This document shows positions 8,077 to 16,137 of a DNA stretch of 64,000 nucleotides, one piece after another. Origin of the DNA: Bacillota bacterium (GTDB taxonomy: Bacteria; Bacillota; UBA4882; UBA8346); NCBI GenBank assembly GCA_023402395.1, contig JAEYGI010000040.1:186001-250000 (forward strand), given 5' to 3'. Position 1 is the first letter of the stretch. Every line of letters starts with the position of its first letter. The notes under the pieces are model-generated. The model saw nothing but the letters and a program-made list of their open reading frames with translations. It had not been told where the DNA came from and ran no database searches. Both the position numbers and the translations under genes were made by a program.

Positions 8077-9171
8077 ATGAAATTGACCTTCCCGCATATG
8101 GGCCTGACCCTGGTCTACCAAAAGCTGCTGCAGAGTTTTGGCCATGAGGTGATCGTTCCCCCTCGTCCTTCCAAGCGGACCATCGACCTCGGAGTCAAGT
8201 ACAGCCCCGAATTCGCTTGTTTCCCTTACAAAGTGCTGCTGGGTTCGTATATCGAGGCCCTGGAGCTGGGGGCGGAGGCCATTGTCACCTCGGGCGGGAG
8301 CGGGCCGTGCCGTGCCGGGTACTATGGGGAGATTCACCGCAAAACGCTGCGCAGTTTGGGATTTGATTTTGATTTCATCGTCTTTGACGATTATCAGCGG
8401 GACCCGAAACAGTTCCGGGAGAATCTACGCAAGATCAAAGGCGGGTTAATCTGGGCGCGGGCCTTCGAAAAAATCTGGACCGCCTACCGGCTGGCCCAGG
8501 CGGTCGACGATCTTCAAAAACAGGTCGAGATCCGGCGGGCCTATGAAATGGAAAAAGGGTCGTTCAACCGGGACTTGGCTGCCATTATGGAGCGGTTTGA
8601 CCGGGAAGCCGGTAGCGCCGGCCATATCAAGCGGATTCACCGCGAAAGCGTGGCCCGGCTGAACGCCATTCCCTGTCGGAGCCTTCCGGAACGGCGCCGG
8701 CTCCGGGTCGGGATCGTCGGGGAGATCTATGTGGTAATGGAACCGGCGGTGAATATGAACATCGCCGAGGTTCTGAACGATCTGGGCTGCGAGGTCACCC
8801 GTTCCATGTATATTTCGGAATGGGTCGACCATAACGTCTGGCCGAAATGTTTTCCTAACAAATCCGGAGCCAAACTGATCCGGGACAGCCGGCCCTATGT
8901 GGAGATCGGGATTGGCGGCCACGAACAGCATAATATCGGCAACATCATCAAGTACAAAAACAGCGGGTTTGACGGGGTCATTCATTTGATGCCCTTTGCC
9001 TGCCTGCCCGAACTGGTGACCCAGAGTCTGATTCCGGCCATCTCCCGGGACTGGGAGATCCCCATCCTAACGCTAGCCCTCGATGAACAGACCGGCCTGG
9101 CCAACAATCTGACCCGGGTCGAAGCCTTCGTGGAACTGCTCCGCAGTATCAAGCTGAGCCATACGGCCTAA
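8077..9171 (+). CDS. CoA protein activase-like protein (COG3581-like)
   Basis: 364 residues, the second member of the trio. It starts MKLTFPHMGLTLVYQKLLQS and carries conserved cysteines in FACFPYK, GGSGPCRAGYYGEIH and PFACLPE, typical of this 2-hydroxyacyl-CoA dehydratase-related family and probably cluster ligands. Its start abuts the preceding stop, and the next gene starts 14 bases after its own stop with TAAGGAG as ribosome binding site. Family role is unproven. Its co-occurrence with a BadF/HgdC-type ATPase suggests a substrate or scaffold for ATP-driven electron transfer. Confidence 0.8.
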   Translation: MKLTFPHMGLTLVYQKLLQSFGHEVIVPPRPSKRTIDLGVKYSPEFACFPYKVLLGSYIEALELGAEAIVTSGGSGPCRAGYYGEIHRKTLRSLGFDFDFIVFDDYQRDPKQFRENLRKIKGGLIWARAFEKIWTAYRLAQAVDDLQKQVEIRRAYEMEKGSFNRDLAAIMERFDREAGSAGHIKRIHRESVARLNAIPCRSLPERRRLRVGIVGEIYVVMEPAVNMNIAEVLNDLGCEVTRSMYISEWVDHNVWPKCFPNKSGAKLIRDSRPYVEIGIGGHEQHNIGNIIKYKNSGFDGVIHLMPFACLPELVTQSLIPAISRDWEIPILTLALDEQTGLANNLTRVEAFVELLRSIKLSHTA

Positions 9172-9185
9172 GGAGATGGATACAT

Positions 9186-10181
9186 ATGGTTGATGCCTTT
9201 TTGGGAGTGGATGTCGGTTCGGTCAGCACCAACATGGTGGCCGTCGACCCAGAGGGAACGGTATTGTCGCGGCAATATTTCCGCACCAACGGCCAGCCGC
9301 TGGAATGCGTTAAACTCGGACTGAAACATCTGAAGCAGGAAATTCCGGAGATTTCCATCAGAGGCGTCGGCGCCACCGGTAGCGGCCGGCAGTTGGCCGG
9401 GATCCTGCTGGGCGCGGACATTGTCAAGAATGAGATCACCGCCCATGCCACTGCCACGATCCATTTTTACCCGGAGGTCCGGACGATCTTTGAGATCGGC
9501 GGCCAGGATTCCAAGATCATCTTCATCAAAAACCGGCTGGTGGTCGATTTCGCCATGAATACCGTTTGCGCCGCCGGTACCGGGTCGTTCCTGGATCATC
9601 AGGCCGAGCGGCTGAAGATCCCGATCGAGCGTTTTGGCGAAATGGCCCTGTCTGCCACCGAGGAGGTCCGGATCGCGGGCCGCTGCACCGTGTTCGCGGA
9701 GTCGGACATGATCGCCAAGCAGCAGTACGGATTCTCCAAGGCCGACATCATCAAGGGCCTCTGCGAGGCCCTGGTCCGCAATTATCTGAACAACCTGGGG
9801 CGCGGCAAGCCATTGGAGCCGCCGTTCGTGTTCCAGGGCGGGGTCGCGGCCAATCAGGGCATCGCGGCCGCCTTCCGGCGCGAGCTGGACCATGAGATCA
9901 TCATCCCGCGGTATTTTGACGTGATGGGCGCAATCGGCGCCGCGCTGCTGGCCAAGGATCAGATCGAAAGCAGCGGTGAGCCGACCAGGTTTCGCGGCTT
10001 TAGCGCGGCCGAACAGGAATTCGTTCCGAAATCGTTCAATTGCGACGGCTGTTCCAACGCCTGCGAAGTAATTGAGGTGGCCCTGGACGGCAAGGCGATG
10101 GCCCGTTGGGGTGATAAATGCGGCAAATGGACCAATGCGCTGCAGTTCCAGTCCGGCCCGCTGAACCGGAACACGGCGTAA
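9186..10181 (+). CDS. Acyl-CoA dehydratase activase (BadF/BadG/BcrA/BcrD ATPase family, HgdC-like)
   Basis: 331 residues of the ASKHA ATPase fold. The phosphate-1 motif is FLGVDVGSVSTNMVAVD; the GATGSGR and FEIGGQDSK stretches and the C-terminal FQGGVAANQGI are typical. Cysteines in NTVCAAGTGSFLD and GRCTVFAESD are those that in HgdC bridge a [4Fe-4S] cluster across the homodimer. A C-terminal CDGCSNACE...KCGKW segment adds four cysteines, seen in the longer subgroup. HgdC uses ATP to drive a low-potential electron into 2-hydroxyacyl-CoA dehydratase. No dehydratase subunits are next door. Confidence 0.9.
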   Translation: MVDAFLGVDVGSVSTNMVAVDPEGTVLSRQYFRTNGQPLECVKLGLKHLKQEIPEISIRGVGATGSGRQLAGILLGADIVKNEITAHATATIHFYPEVRTIFEIGGQDSKIIFIKNRLVVDFAMNTVCAAGTGSFLDHQAERLKIPIERFGEMALSATEEVRIAGRCTVFAESDMIAKQQYGFSKADIIKGLCEALVRNYLNNLGRGKPLEPPFVFQGGVAANQGIAAAFRRELDHEIIIPRYFDVMGAIGAALLAKDQIESSGEPTRFRGFSAAEQEFVPKSFNCDGCSNACEVIEVALDGKAMARWGDKCGKWTNALQFQSGPLNRNTA

Positions 10182-10291
10182 ACATCTCTAGGAGCAGTCG
10201 GGACAGGATGTTTCGGTACAATCCCGGTTCGGCATATTTTAAGAAATGACTATTCATTTAGGTCAGGGGTTCAGGTGGTCGGCGTTGCCGC

Positions 10292-10502
10292 CAACGCCCT
10301 CACCCCTAGGGTCTTTTCGAAGATGGCTGCCCTCCCCCATCACGCTATCAAAAAGCGATAGCTATGGGGGAGGGACCCAAGATGCCTAAATTCGTGCGGG
10401 TTAAGACGTTTGGCCCATTTCTCCCTCTCCCATAGCGAGTGCTCTTCGAGCGTGATGGGAGAGGGCCACTGACTTGAATCGGCCCGATGGGTGAGGGCGT
10501 TG
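10292..10502. repeat. Nested palindromic element with two alternative foldings
   Basis: Outer arms CAACGCCCTCACCC (10292-10305) and GGGTGAGGGCGTTG (10489-10502) enclose two hairpins. Hairpin 1 is CCCTCCCCCAT...ATGGGGGAGGG (10330-10374) with an inner GCTATC/GATAGC. Hairpin 2 is CCCTCTCCCAT...ATGGGAGAGGG (10423-10465). Left arm 1 can also pair with right arm 2 (CCCATCACGCT/AGCGTGATGGG), and right arm 1 with left arm 2. It lies between the dehydratase-activase and GNAT genes, and its right end overlaps the upstream extension of the GNAT reading frame. Confidence 0.85.
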
Positions 10503-10573
10503 AGATCGGAGCCGACAGTTATTTTGCTAACCGTAGTAAACTGGAAGTCACGTATAAGAAAGGTCGGCTCGAT

Positions 10574-10987
10574 GTGATTCGTTATGATGATACGGTCAAA
10601 GATTTACCCGCCGGCCAATTGCATCGTTTGTTTCAAGCGGTGGGTTGGTCCGACGGGCATGAAACCGCCGAGATGGCAGAGAAGTTCAACCTGCCGTTCA
10701 TCCGTTCCACCATGGTGGTTTCGGCATGGAGCGGCGAGCGGTTGGTGGGTGCGATCCGGGTCCTGAGCGATACGATAACCCGTTCGGTCATCTATGACCT
10801 AGTGGTTGATCCGGATTTTCAAGGGCGCGGCATCGGCCGGGAACTGGTGAAACGCTGTATCGCCCACTTTCCCCAAACTGAATGGTTGGTCCAGACTACG
10901 GCGGAGATCGCAGGATATTACGAGGCTTTGGGTTTTGAAAGACATCCGGGAGTGATTCTCAGGATTCCGGGACAGTGGGCCAAATAA
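10574..10987 (+). CDS. GNAT family N-acetyltransferase
   Basis: 138 residues from GTG. It has the GNAT fold core VIYDLVVDPDFQGRGIGREL, where Q-G-R-G-I-G is motif A that binds acetyl-CoA, and the later YYEALGFER motif. The frame continues upstream to an ATG at 10487, but that segment runs through the right arm of the palindromic element. Family members begin close to the YDDTVKDLPAGQLHRLF stretch, so GTG at 10574 (AAAGG about 11 bases upstream) is preferred. The acceptor substrate is unknown. The next gene, a Nudix hydrolase, starts 21 bases later on the same strand. Confidence 0.8.
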   Translation: MIRYDDTVKDLPAGQLHRLFQAVGWSDGHETAEMAEKFNLPFIRSTMVVSAWSGERLVGAIRVLSDTITRSVIYDLVVDPDFQGRGIGRELVKRCIAHFPQTEWLVQTTAEIAGYYEALGFERHPGVILRIPGQWAK

Positions 10988-11008
10988 GTTTGGAAAGGGA
11001 TCGACGGA

Positions 11009-11452
11009 ATGGATCAGGAAGTTCGCTTTTTTATCGCCGTTAAAGGCTTGATCTTCCGGGAGGGCCGGTTTCTAATCATCCAACGTTCGGACGGCGCGCG
11101 CGATGGAAAGGGCTTGTGGGAGCTGCCCGGCGGGAGGCTGGAGTTGGGCGAGGCGCCGGAGGAGGCTTTGCGGCCCGAGATCCGGGAAGAAACCGGTCTC
11201 AGCGTCTCGCCTGTATCCATCACTCATTCCTGGACCTTCATCCGTAAGGAGCGATTCCAAACGGTGGGAATGACCTTCCTCTGCCGGGGCGGCGCGGAAG
11301 CGGTTCAACTATCTCCCGAACACGAAGCGCATGCTTGGATCGATCACGGCGAAATGGATCGCTACCCCATGGATCCGATGGTCCGTAGCGCGCTCCTCGC
11401 GCTGGACTGGGAACGGATCGTAAGGGAGCTATTAAAAGTCAAGGGAGAATAG
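11009..11452 (+). CDS. Nudix hydrolase with a variant Nudix box
   Basis: 147 residues. The Nudix box GRLELGEAPEEALRPEIREE continues TGL (G-x5-E-x7-PEIREETGL). The two catalytic glutamates of REx2EE are kept, but the arginine normally preceding the first is proline. That arginine positions the metal-binding glutamates, so activity may be altered or the change tolerated. Substrates of Nudix enzymes are nucleoside diphosphates linked to another group; none is indicated here. The ATG has GGAAAGGGA upstream, and the gene is likely co-transcribed with the preceding GNAT gene. A hairpin at 11457-11486 follows. Confidence 0.85.
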   Translation: MDQEVRFFIAVKGLIFREGRFLIIQRSDGARDGKGLWELPGGRLELGEAPEEALRPEIREETGLSVSPVSITHSWTFIRKERFQTVGMTFLCRGGAEAVQLSPEHEAHAWIDHGEMDRYPMDPMVRSALLALDWERIVRELLKVKGE

Positions 11453-11456
11453 ATAA

Positions 11457-11486
11457 ATCTCCCTTGGCCTGAAAGCCAAAGGAGAT
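11457..11486. terminator. Hairpin between convergent genes
   Basis: ATCTCCCTTGGC/GCCAAAGGAGAT, 12 pairs with one G-T wobble, between the Nudix gene (+) and the methyltransferase gene (-). The downstream U-tract is poor on both strands. Confidence 0.5.
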
Positions 11487-11493
11487 GAGAAGT

Positions 11494-12252
11494 CTATTTC
11501 TGATTTTGGGCGGCAATGATCAACCTATGCTGCAAAGCAGACACCAACCCTTTCTGCACAATCTCATCTTGTAAAGAGCATAATTGAGAAAAGTTGTTGT
11601 CAACCGAGAAATTGGGGAAAGTCCATTCAATGATTTTTGCCCAGAACACGACTGCGCCTACATCAAAGAACTGTAATTCGGGATGGCTTTCATCAGAGTA
11701 TTTGACTGAAAACCCGTTTTCTTGGAATTTAGGAAGCTCCGTTGCCAGTGAAAACTCCTCATACATTGGTTCATAGTCAGGATTGATGCGTCTTGCAAAT
11801 GCGATGCAGTTTTCCCCGCCAACCTGCTGAGTAATAAACATGCCGCCGGGTTTCAAAATCCGGGACACTTCACCCAAATCATAAGTGCCGTGACGGTTGA
11901 TAACCATGTCAAACTGGTTATCGGGAATTGACAATTGCAAATGATTTCGTACGGGATAAACCTGAATGCCAAGCGGCGCCAGTTTCTCCATGCACAACTG
12001 AATGTTTGGTTCCCAGGCTTCCGTGACGGATGTTCGGTCATACGGGTGACCCAGAGAAAGCAAGAACTCCCCGCCGCCAGTGTCCATATCCAAAAGCCGA
12101 TCGGTTGGCTGAAGATACTCTCTTACAATGGCTTTATAGCTCCACCCCTCTGTTTGGTGATGCCATCTGGATTGCAGATGAGAGAAATCCCAGCCACTGA
12201 AGGCCTTTTTTTCTTCCTCGTGCCAGGTTTTTTTCAGATTTTCGTAATTCAA
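11494..12252 (-). CDS. Class I SAM-dependent methyltransferase
   Basis: 252 residues. Motif I is DRLLDMDTGGGEFLLSL (residues about 52-68), the glycine-rich SAM-binding loop; FDMVINRHGTYDLGEVSRILKPGGMFITQQVG matches motifs II-III of UbiE-like methyltransferases. The start is TTG with AAGGAG 9 bases upstream on the minus strand. The substrate is unknown; small-molecule methyltransferases of this type are common as single genes. A TATACT box lies upstream near 12440 on the minus strand but its -35 is unclear. Confidence 0.85.
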   Translation of the reverse strand: MNYENLKKTWHEEEKKAFSGWDFSHLQSRWHHQTEGWSYKAIVREYLQPTDRLLDMDTGGGEFLLSLGHPYDRTSVTEAWEPNIQLCMEKLAPLGIQVYPVRNHLQLSIPDNQFDMVINRHGTYDLGEVSRILKPGGMFITQQVGGENCIAFARRINPDYEPMYEEFSLATELPKFQENGFSVKYSDESHPELQFFDVGAVVFWAKIIEWTFPNFSVDNNFSQLCSLQDEIVQKGLVSALQHRLIIAAQNQK

Positions 12253-12663
12253 AAGTAGCTGCTCCTTTTTTGATTTTTAAGAATCAAGTTGAAAAGGCAC
12301 AGCATCAAATGACAGCCGTTAAGCTACAATTACTCGACACAATTCGCTGTCAAAAACACTGTGCGAGCAATTACCTCGATCGAAACATTTGCATATGGGC
12401 CAATCCAAACGATTCACCTGCCTTCATGAAAGATACCTAAAGTATACCACAATAATATAAAGCAATTAAAGGTATCAGCAGTTAGGGACATAAGGATTGT
12501 TATCTCAACTGCATAGATGATGAAAGTCAGTTTTCTTGCAACGCATCAATAGCCGTATAGTGATGCTTAGTTCACTATGTTTCTTGTGATAAAAAACCAA
12601 AAGTGCAAGAGTATGGAAAGCAGCCACGACTTTTGGTTCCTTCATTCTGAGAGCCTATTCGAA
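12253..12663. other. Non-coding stretch upstream of the methyltransferase gene
   Basis: About 410 AT-rich bases with no convincing reading frame, holding the presumed promoter region of the minus-strand methyltransferase. AGTGA-tgcttagt-TCACT near 12562 is a small inverted repeat. Toward its end it grades into the 21-bp periodic array. Confidence 0.5.
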
Positions 12664-12978
12664 TTACAATCTTCTTTATCAAGCTGCCAATGTGGAAAAG
12701 CGAACTGCCAATTTCCAATTGGTGGATGTCAATCTTCCAGTGCCACTTGGCAAAGTTACTTTGGCATCTTTCCCGTGTCGATTGTCACTTGGTTTTGACC
12801 GATGGTAACCTGTCAATTTCCAATTGGTGGATCGCAATCTAAAATTGCAACTTGCCAATGTGGAAAAGCATCGTTGTAATGTGGAAAAGCTAGTTGCCGA
12901 TGGAGCGGAGCCGACTGGCGAAGGAAGGTTGGCAACGGGCGATCGACATTGGCGGGATGGCCAAAGGCCGGAGCCGGA
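12664..12978. repeat. Array 1 of 21-bp periodic degenerate repeats
   Basis: Fifteen successive 21-base units in exact register, each typically opening TGCCAAT or TGTCAAT. Units starting at 12706 and 12811 share CCAATTTCCAATTGG followed by TGGA, and the unit at 12832 has GCAATCTAAAATTGC. These are 5-bp arms around a 5-base centre. Units at 12685, 12853 and 12874 share AATGTGGAAAAGC instead. The last four units (from 12895) are more GC-rich and decayed. No conserved protein is encoded. The same unit family recurs at 45475-45747. Confidence 0.85.
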
Positions 12979-13222
12979 TTGAAAAACCGGCGCACTCCTT
13001 CGTTCGCGCTTGAAACGCCCGCATCTACCCATCAGCACGATCCATTTCCGCCGGGTTTCGAATAAGATGTTCCTGCCCGAACCTGTCGCGCGCCGTTTGC
13101 CATTTAATTCTTGATCCCATTTATGGTTTGACATCGGGATGGCAAAGGGTATAGCATTAAGAGAGCGAATTATACATGAAACGGTTCACAAGGGATACCG
13201 GGCGCAAGAAAGGAGGGCCGCC

Positions 13223-14254
13223 GTGAAGAACATACTGGTAATCGGTACCGGAGGCACCATCGCGTCGTCAAATGGATCGGAGGGCCTGGTTCCGGTTTAT
13301 ACCCCCGACACGCTGCTTCGCTTTATTCCGGAAGCATCCGAGCGATACCGGATCGATTCGATCCCGGTCCTCAATCTCGACAGCACCAATATGCAGCCCC
13401 GCCACTGGCTGGAGATTGCCGGCGTCATCCGTGGGAAGTATAACGAATACGACGGTTTTGTCGTCACCCACGGCACCGATACCCTGGCGTATACGGCCGC
13501 GATGCTTTCGTATCTGATTCAGAACAGCCGGAAACCGATCGTGATCACCGGCTCCCAAAAACCGATGGAAGCCCCTCAAACCGACGCCCGCAAGAATTTG
13601 CTGGATTCGATCCGGTTTGCCGGCGAGGCTAGCGGCGGTGTCTTTATCGTCTTTAACGGCCAGGTGATCAACGGAAGCCGGGCGGTGAAGGTGCGGACCA
13701 AAAGTTATAACGCGTTTGAAAGCGTTAACTATCCTGAGGTGGCCGGTATCGACGAGACCGGGATTATCCGCTATAACCCTCAATACGCCGCGCCTCGCCA
13801 TTCGGGGCCGGAACATTTTTTCACTTCGATTGACCCCAGGGTGATGCTGATCAAACTGATCCCGGGAGTGACCCCGGATATCTTCGACTATATCCAAGGC
13901 AAATATCATGGGGTGGTGGTGGAAAGCTACGGCAGCGGCGGGGTTCCCTTCATCGGCGACGGGAATCTGCTGGCCAAAATCGAAGAGTTGGCCGATTCCG
14001 GGATGATCGTGGTGATCACCACCCAGTGCCTGTTTGAGGGGGGCAATCTCACCCTTTACGAAGTCGGCCGGCGGCTGCTGAGAAGCAGGATCATTCCGGC
14101 CTATGACATGACCACCGAAGCCGCGGTCACCAAACTGATGTGGGCTCTGGGCCGGGTCGCCGAGTTCGAGCGGGTGCGGCAGTTGTTTTTAACCCCAGTG
14201 GGAAACGACCTGACTGTGAACGATCCGGGCCCGGCAGCGGAAACCGGGGCGTGA
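13223..14254 (+). CDS. L-asparaginase (type I, AnsA-like)
   Basis: 343 residues; hydrolyses L-asparagine to aspartate and ammonia, a cytoplasmic enzyme for the short type I group. The first catalytic threonine lies in GTGGTIASSNG near the N-terminus and the second in the VVTHGTDTLAYTA motif (residues about 80-92). The GTG start has GGAGGG 6 bases upstream; a longer frame from 13139 has no such site, and the protein would gain a non-homologous extension. It stands alone, with no aspartase or transporter neighbour, followed by a clear terminator at 14293-14320. Confidence 0.92.
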   Translation: MKNILVIGTGGTIASSNGSEGLVPVYTPDTLLRFIPEASERYRIDSIPVLNLDSTNMQPRHWLEIAGVIRGKYNEYDGFVVTHGTDTLAYTAAMLSYLIQNSRKPIVITGSQKPMEAPQTDARKNLLDSIRFAGEASGGVFIVFNGQVINGSRAVKVRTKSYNAFESVNYPEVAGIDETGIIRYNPQYAAPRHSGPEHFFTSIDPRVMLIKLIPGVTPDIFDYIQGKYHGVVVESYGSGGVPFIGDGNLLAKIEELADSGMIVVITTQCLFEGGNLTLYEVGRRLLRSRIIPAYDMTTEAAVTKLMWALGRVAEFERVRQLFLTPVGNDLTVNDPGPAAETGA

Positions 14255-14292
14255 AGGTTAACCAATTGGTGAATTAATAATTTTGACGAGGT

Positions 14293-14320
14293 AAACCAGG
14301 TCTGACACCTGGTTTTTATT
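14293..14320 (+). terminator. Intrinsic terminator after the asparaginase gene
   Basis: AAACCAGGT-CTGAC-ACCTGGTTT followed by a T-rich run (TTATT). Confidence 0.8.
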
Positions 14321-14347
14321 ATTCGTCAAGGCAGTTGGAGGAAACTG

Positions 14348-14431
14348 ATGGAAAAAAGCGAAACGTATGATCGGGAACAAATTCGTTATTTATCTGATGC
14401 GGTGACAGCCTGGCAGAGCGAAAAAGTGTGA
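14348..14431 (+). CDS. Possible 27-residue small ORF upstream of creD
   Basis: ATG with GGAGG seven bases upstream (14336-14340) encodes 27 residues, charged and without hydrophobic stretch (begins MEKSETYDREQIRYL). Its stop overlaps the AAAGGAG ribosome binding site of creD, so translation could be coupled. I see no homology. It may be a small protein, a leader peptide, or a chance frame. Confidence 0.35.
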   Translation: MEKSETYDREQIRYLSDAVTAWQSEKV

Positions 14432-14446
14432 AAGGAGCTTTTGGTG

Positions 14447-15835
14447 ATGGAATATAGGCAATATAGGTTCTTCAACCGTAATTCAGTCACCATGCGGTTA
14501 GTGATGATTGGCATGTTGACTCTGGTCTTGATGATCCCTTCGGCGATGATTAACTCGCTGATCGGCGAGCGGATGGACAGAAAGCAGGAGGCGATCGCCG
14601 AGATTACCTCCAAATGGGCTAAGGCCCAAACCATCGGCGGACCCATTCTTACGATTCCTTACGAAAAACGGGATACGGATGAAAAGGGAAAAGTGCTGAT
14701 TGATATCAAATACCTTCATTTCTTACCCGAACAACTGGTGGTGAAGGGAACGCTCAACCCCAATACCCGCTATCGGGGAATTTATAAAGCCACTTTGTAC
14801 AATGCACATCTCAATCTGGCCGGGCGTTTTGCTTTGGACAAATTCGGCAGTTTAGGCATTGCGCCTGAAATCGTTCGCTGGAATGACGCGTTCATTTCGG
14901 TACTGATTCCGGAGATGAAGGGCATCAAGGAATATATCTTTGTGCAATGGAACGGACGGAAGATCGTTTTTGAACCAGGCATCCGCGAAGGCGGCATCTT
15001 CAATTCCGGAGTGAGCGCCAAATTGCCGATTTCGGCGGAAGGGAAATATGATTTTTCGATTGGGCTGAATCTGAATGGAAGCGAAGAGTTCAATCTACTT
15101 CCGCTGGGGCAGACAACATCGGTCCACCTGGCCTCCTCGTGGCCCAATCCCAGCTTTGGCGGGACTTTTTTACCGGAGAACCATACTACCGGCAAAGATG
15201 GCTTCACCGCCGAATGGAAGATCCTGGACCTTAACCGCAACTACCCGCAGCAGTGGCTGGGAGACTCTTATGGCTCAAGTATTCGGGAGTCGGCCTTCGG
15301 CGTTAAAATGTTCTCGCCGGTTGATCAATACACCCAAATCTTACGGGCCGTCAAATACATCTTTATGTTTGTCGGCCTCACTTTCTTGATTTTTTTCCTG
15401 GTCGAGGTTTTTAATAAAAAACGGATCCATCCGGTGCAGTACTTGTTGATCGGGTTGGCCCTCTGTGTATTTTACATTTTGTTGTTATCACTCTCGGAGC
15501 ATATAAGTTTTGTCATTGCCTATCTGATAGCCGCAGTCAGTATCATCGGTTTGATTGGATTGTATGTGAAAAGTTCGTTGGACGGCAATTGGCTGGCGCT
15601 GATAACCGGCATACTCCTCGCCGCCCTTTATGTTTATCTTTATATCCTGCTGGAAAACCAAGATTACGCGTTGCTAATGGGAAGCCTCGGCATCTTTGTC
15701 ATATTGGCGGCAGTGATGTATTTGTCACGGAAGGTCGATTGGTATGCGATTGAAATTGCCGGGCCCGGCGAGCCGGCAAATGACGAGCCAGCCTTTAATC
15801 GACCCGATGGGCCTTGCAAGCGGACCATTGAATGA
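14447..15835 (+). CDS. creD: CreD-like inner membrane protein
   Basis: 462 residues. One N-terminal transmembrane segment (MRLVMIGMLTLVLMIPSAMI) is followed by a large extracytoplasmic domain. That domain has IGERMDRKQEAIAEI and GPILTIPY, which are hallmarks of CreD/CD family envelope proteins. The C-terminal third has about six hydrophobic segments. In E. coli CreD belongs to the CreBC regulon and affects envelope integrity and colicin tolerance; its molecular function is unknown. No CreBC pair is adjacent. TTG and GTG codons stand directly before the ATG, and AAAGGAG (14431-14437) fits the ATG at 14447. Confidence 0.9.
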   Translation: MEYRQYRFFNRNSVTMRLVMIGMLTLVLMIPSAMINSLIGERMDRKQEAIAEITSKWAKAQTIGGPILTIPYEKRDTDEKGKVLIDIKYLHFLPEQLVVKGTLNPNTRYRGIYKATLYNAHLNLAGRFALDKFGSLGIAPEIVRWNDAFISVLIPEMKGIKEYIFVQWNGRKIVFEPGIREGGIFNSGVSAKLPISAEGKYDFSIGLNLNGSEEFNLLPLGQTTSVHLASSWPNPSFGGTFLPENHTTGKDGFTAEWKILDLNRNYPQQWLGDSYGSSIRESAFGVKMFSPVDQYTQILRAVKYIFMFVGLTFLIFFLVEVFNKKRIHPVQYLLIGLALCVFYILLLSLSEHISFVIAYLIAAVSIIGLIGLYVKSSLDGNWLALITGILLAALYVYLYILLENQDYALLMGSLGIFVILAAVMYLSRKVDWYAIEIAGPGEPANDEPAFNRPDGPCKRTIE

Positions 15836-15862
15836 CTCGCAGCCAATAAACCTCAGACATCA

Positions 15863-15897
15863 AAGCAAACCCAGGAATAAGAACCCTGGGTTTGCTT
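15863..15897. terminator. Hairpin after creD
   Basis: Perfect 13-bp stem AAGCAAACCCAGG/CCTGGGTTTGCTT with a 9-base loop. There is no U-tract, so termination is likely but not certain. Confidence 0.55.
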
Positions 15898-16137
15898 GCG
15901 CGCGAAGCTGATGAAGTTGTGGAAATGATTATTAGTCCGGTTTGGCAGGAAGTGGCCGAGAAAGGGAGAATGAATATCGCCAAGAAACCGAATTCACTCC
16001 GATCGTGAGAAGGCCTGGCGGGGGCCTATTCGACTGGCGCGGATATTCCGGTATTTGTGCCGTTTTGCGCCGATGAAGCTATGAACACGCATCCAATGAA
16101 TCGGGTCGGTTTTAACTGGGTGAAATTTGTAGAGGGG

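Noticed and set aside
7405..8337. Minus-strand 310-codon frame
   Set aside because: Antisense shadow of the dehydratase-activase genes, no recognisable domain.
12664..12978. CRISPR array
   Set aside because: Units are contiguous, diverged 21-mers with no constant repeat and unique spacers, and no cas gene is in the window. The same holds for the arrays at 33445 and 45475.
12679..13134. Minus-strand 151-codon open frame across array 1
   Set aside because: Its composition follows the 21-bp repeat, it has no ribosome binding site or family resemblance, and other frames are equally open because the repeat lacks stops.
15892..16008. Short open stretch (38 codons) after creD resembling a fragment of a nuclease/transposase-like C-terminus
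   Set aside because: Similarity is only an impression over about 20 residues and there is no start with a ribosome binding site.
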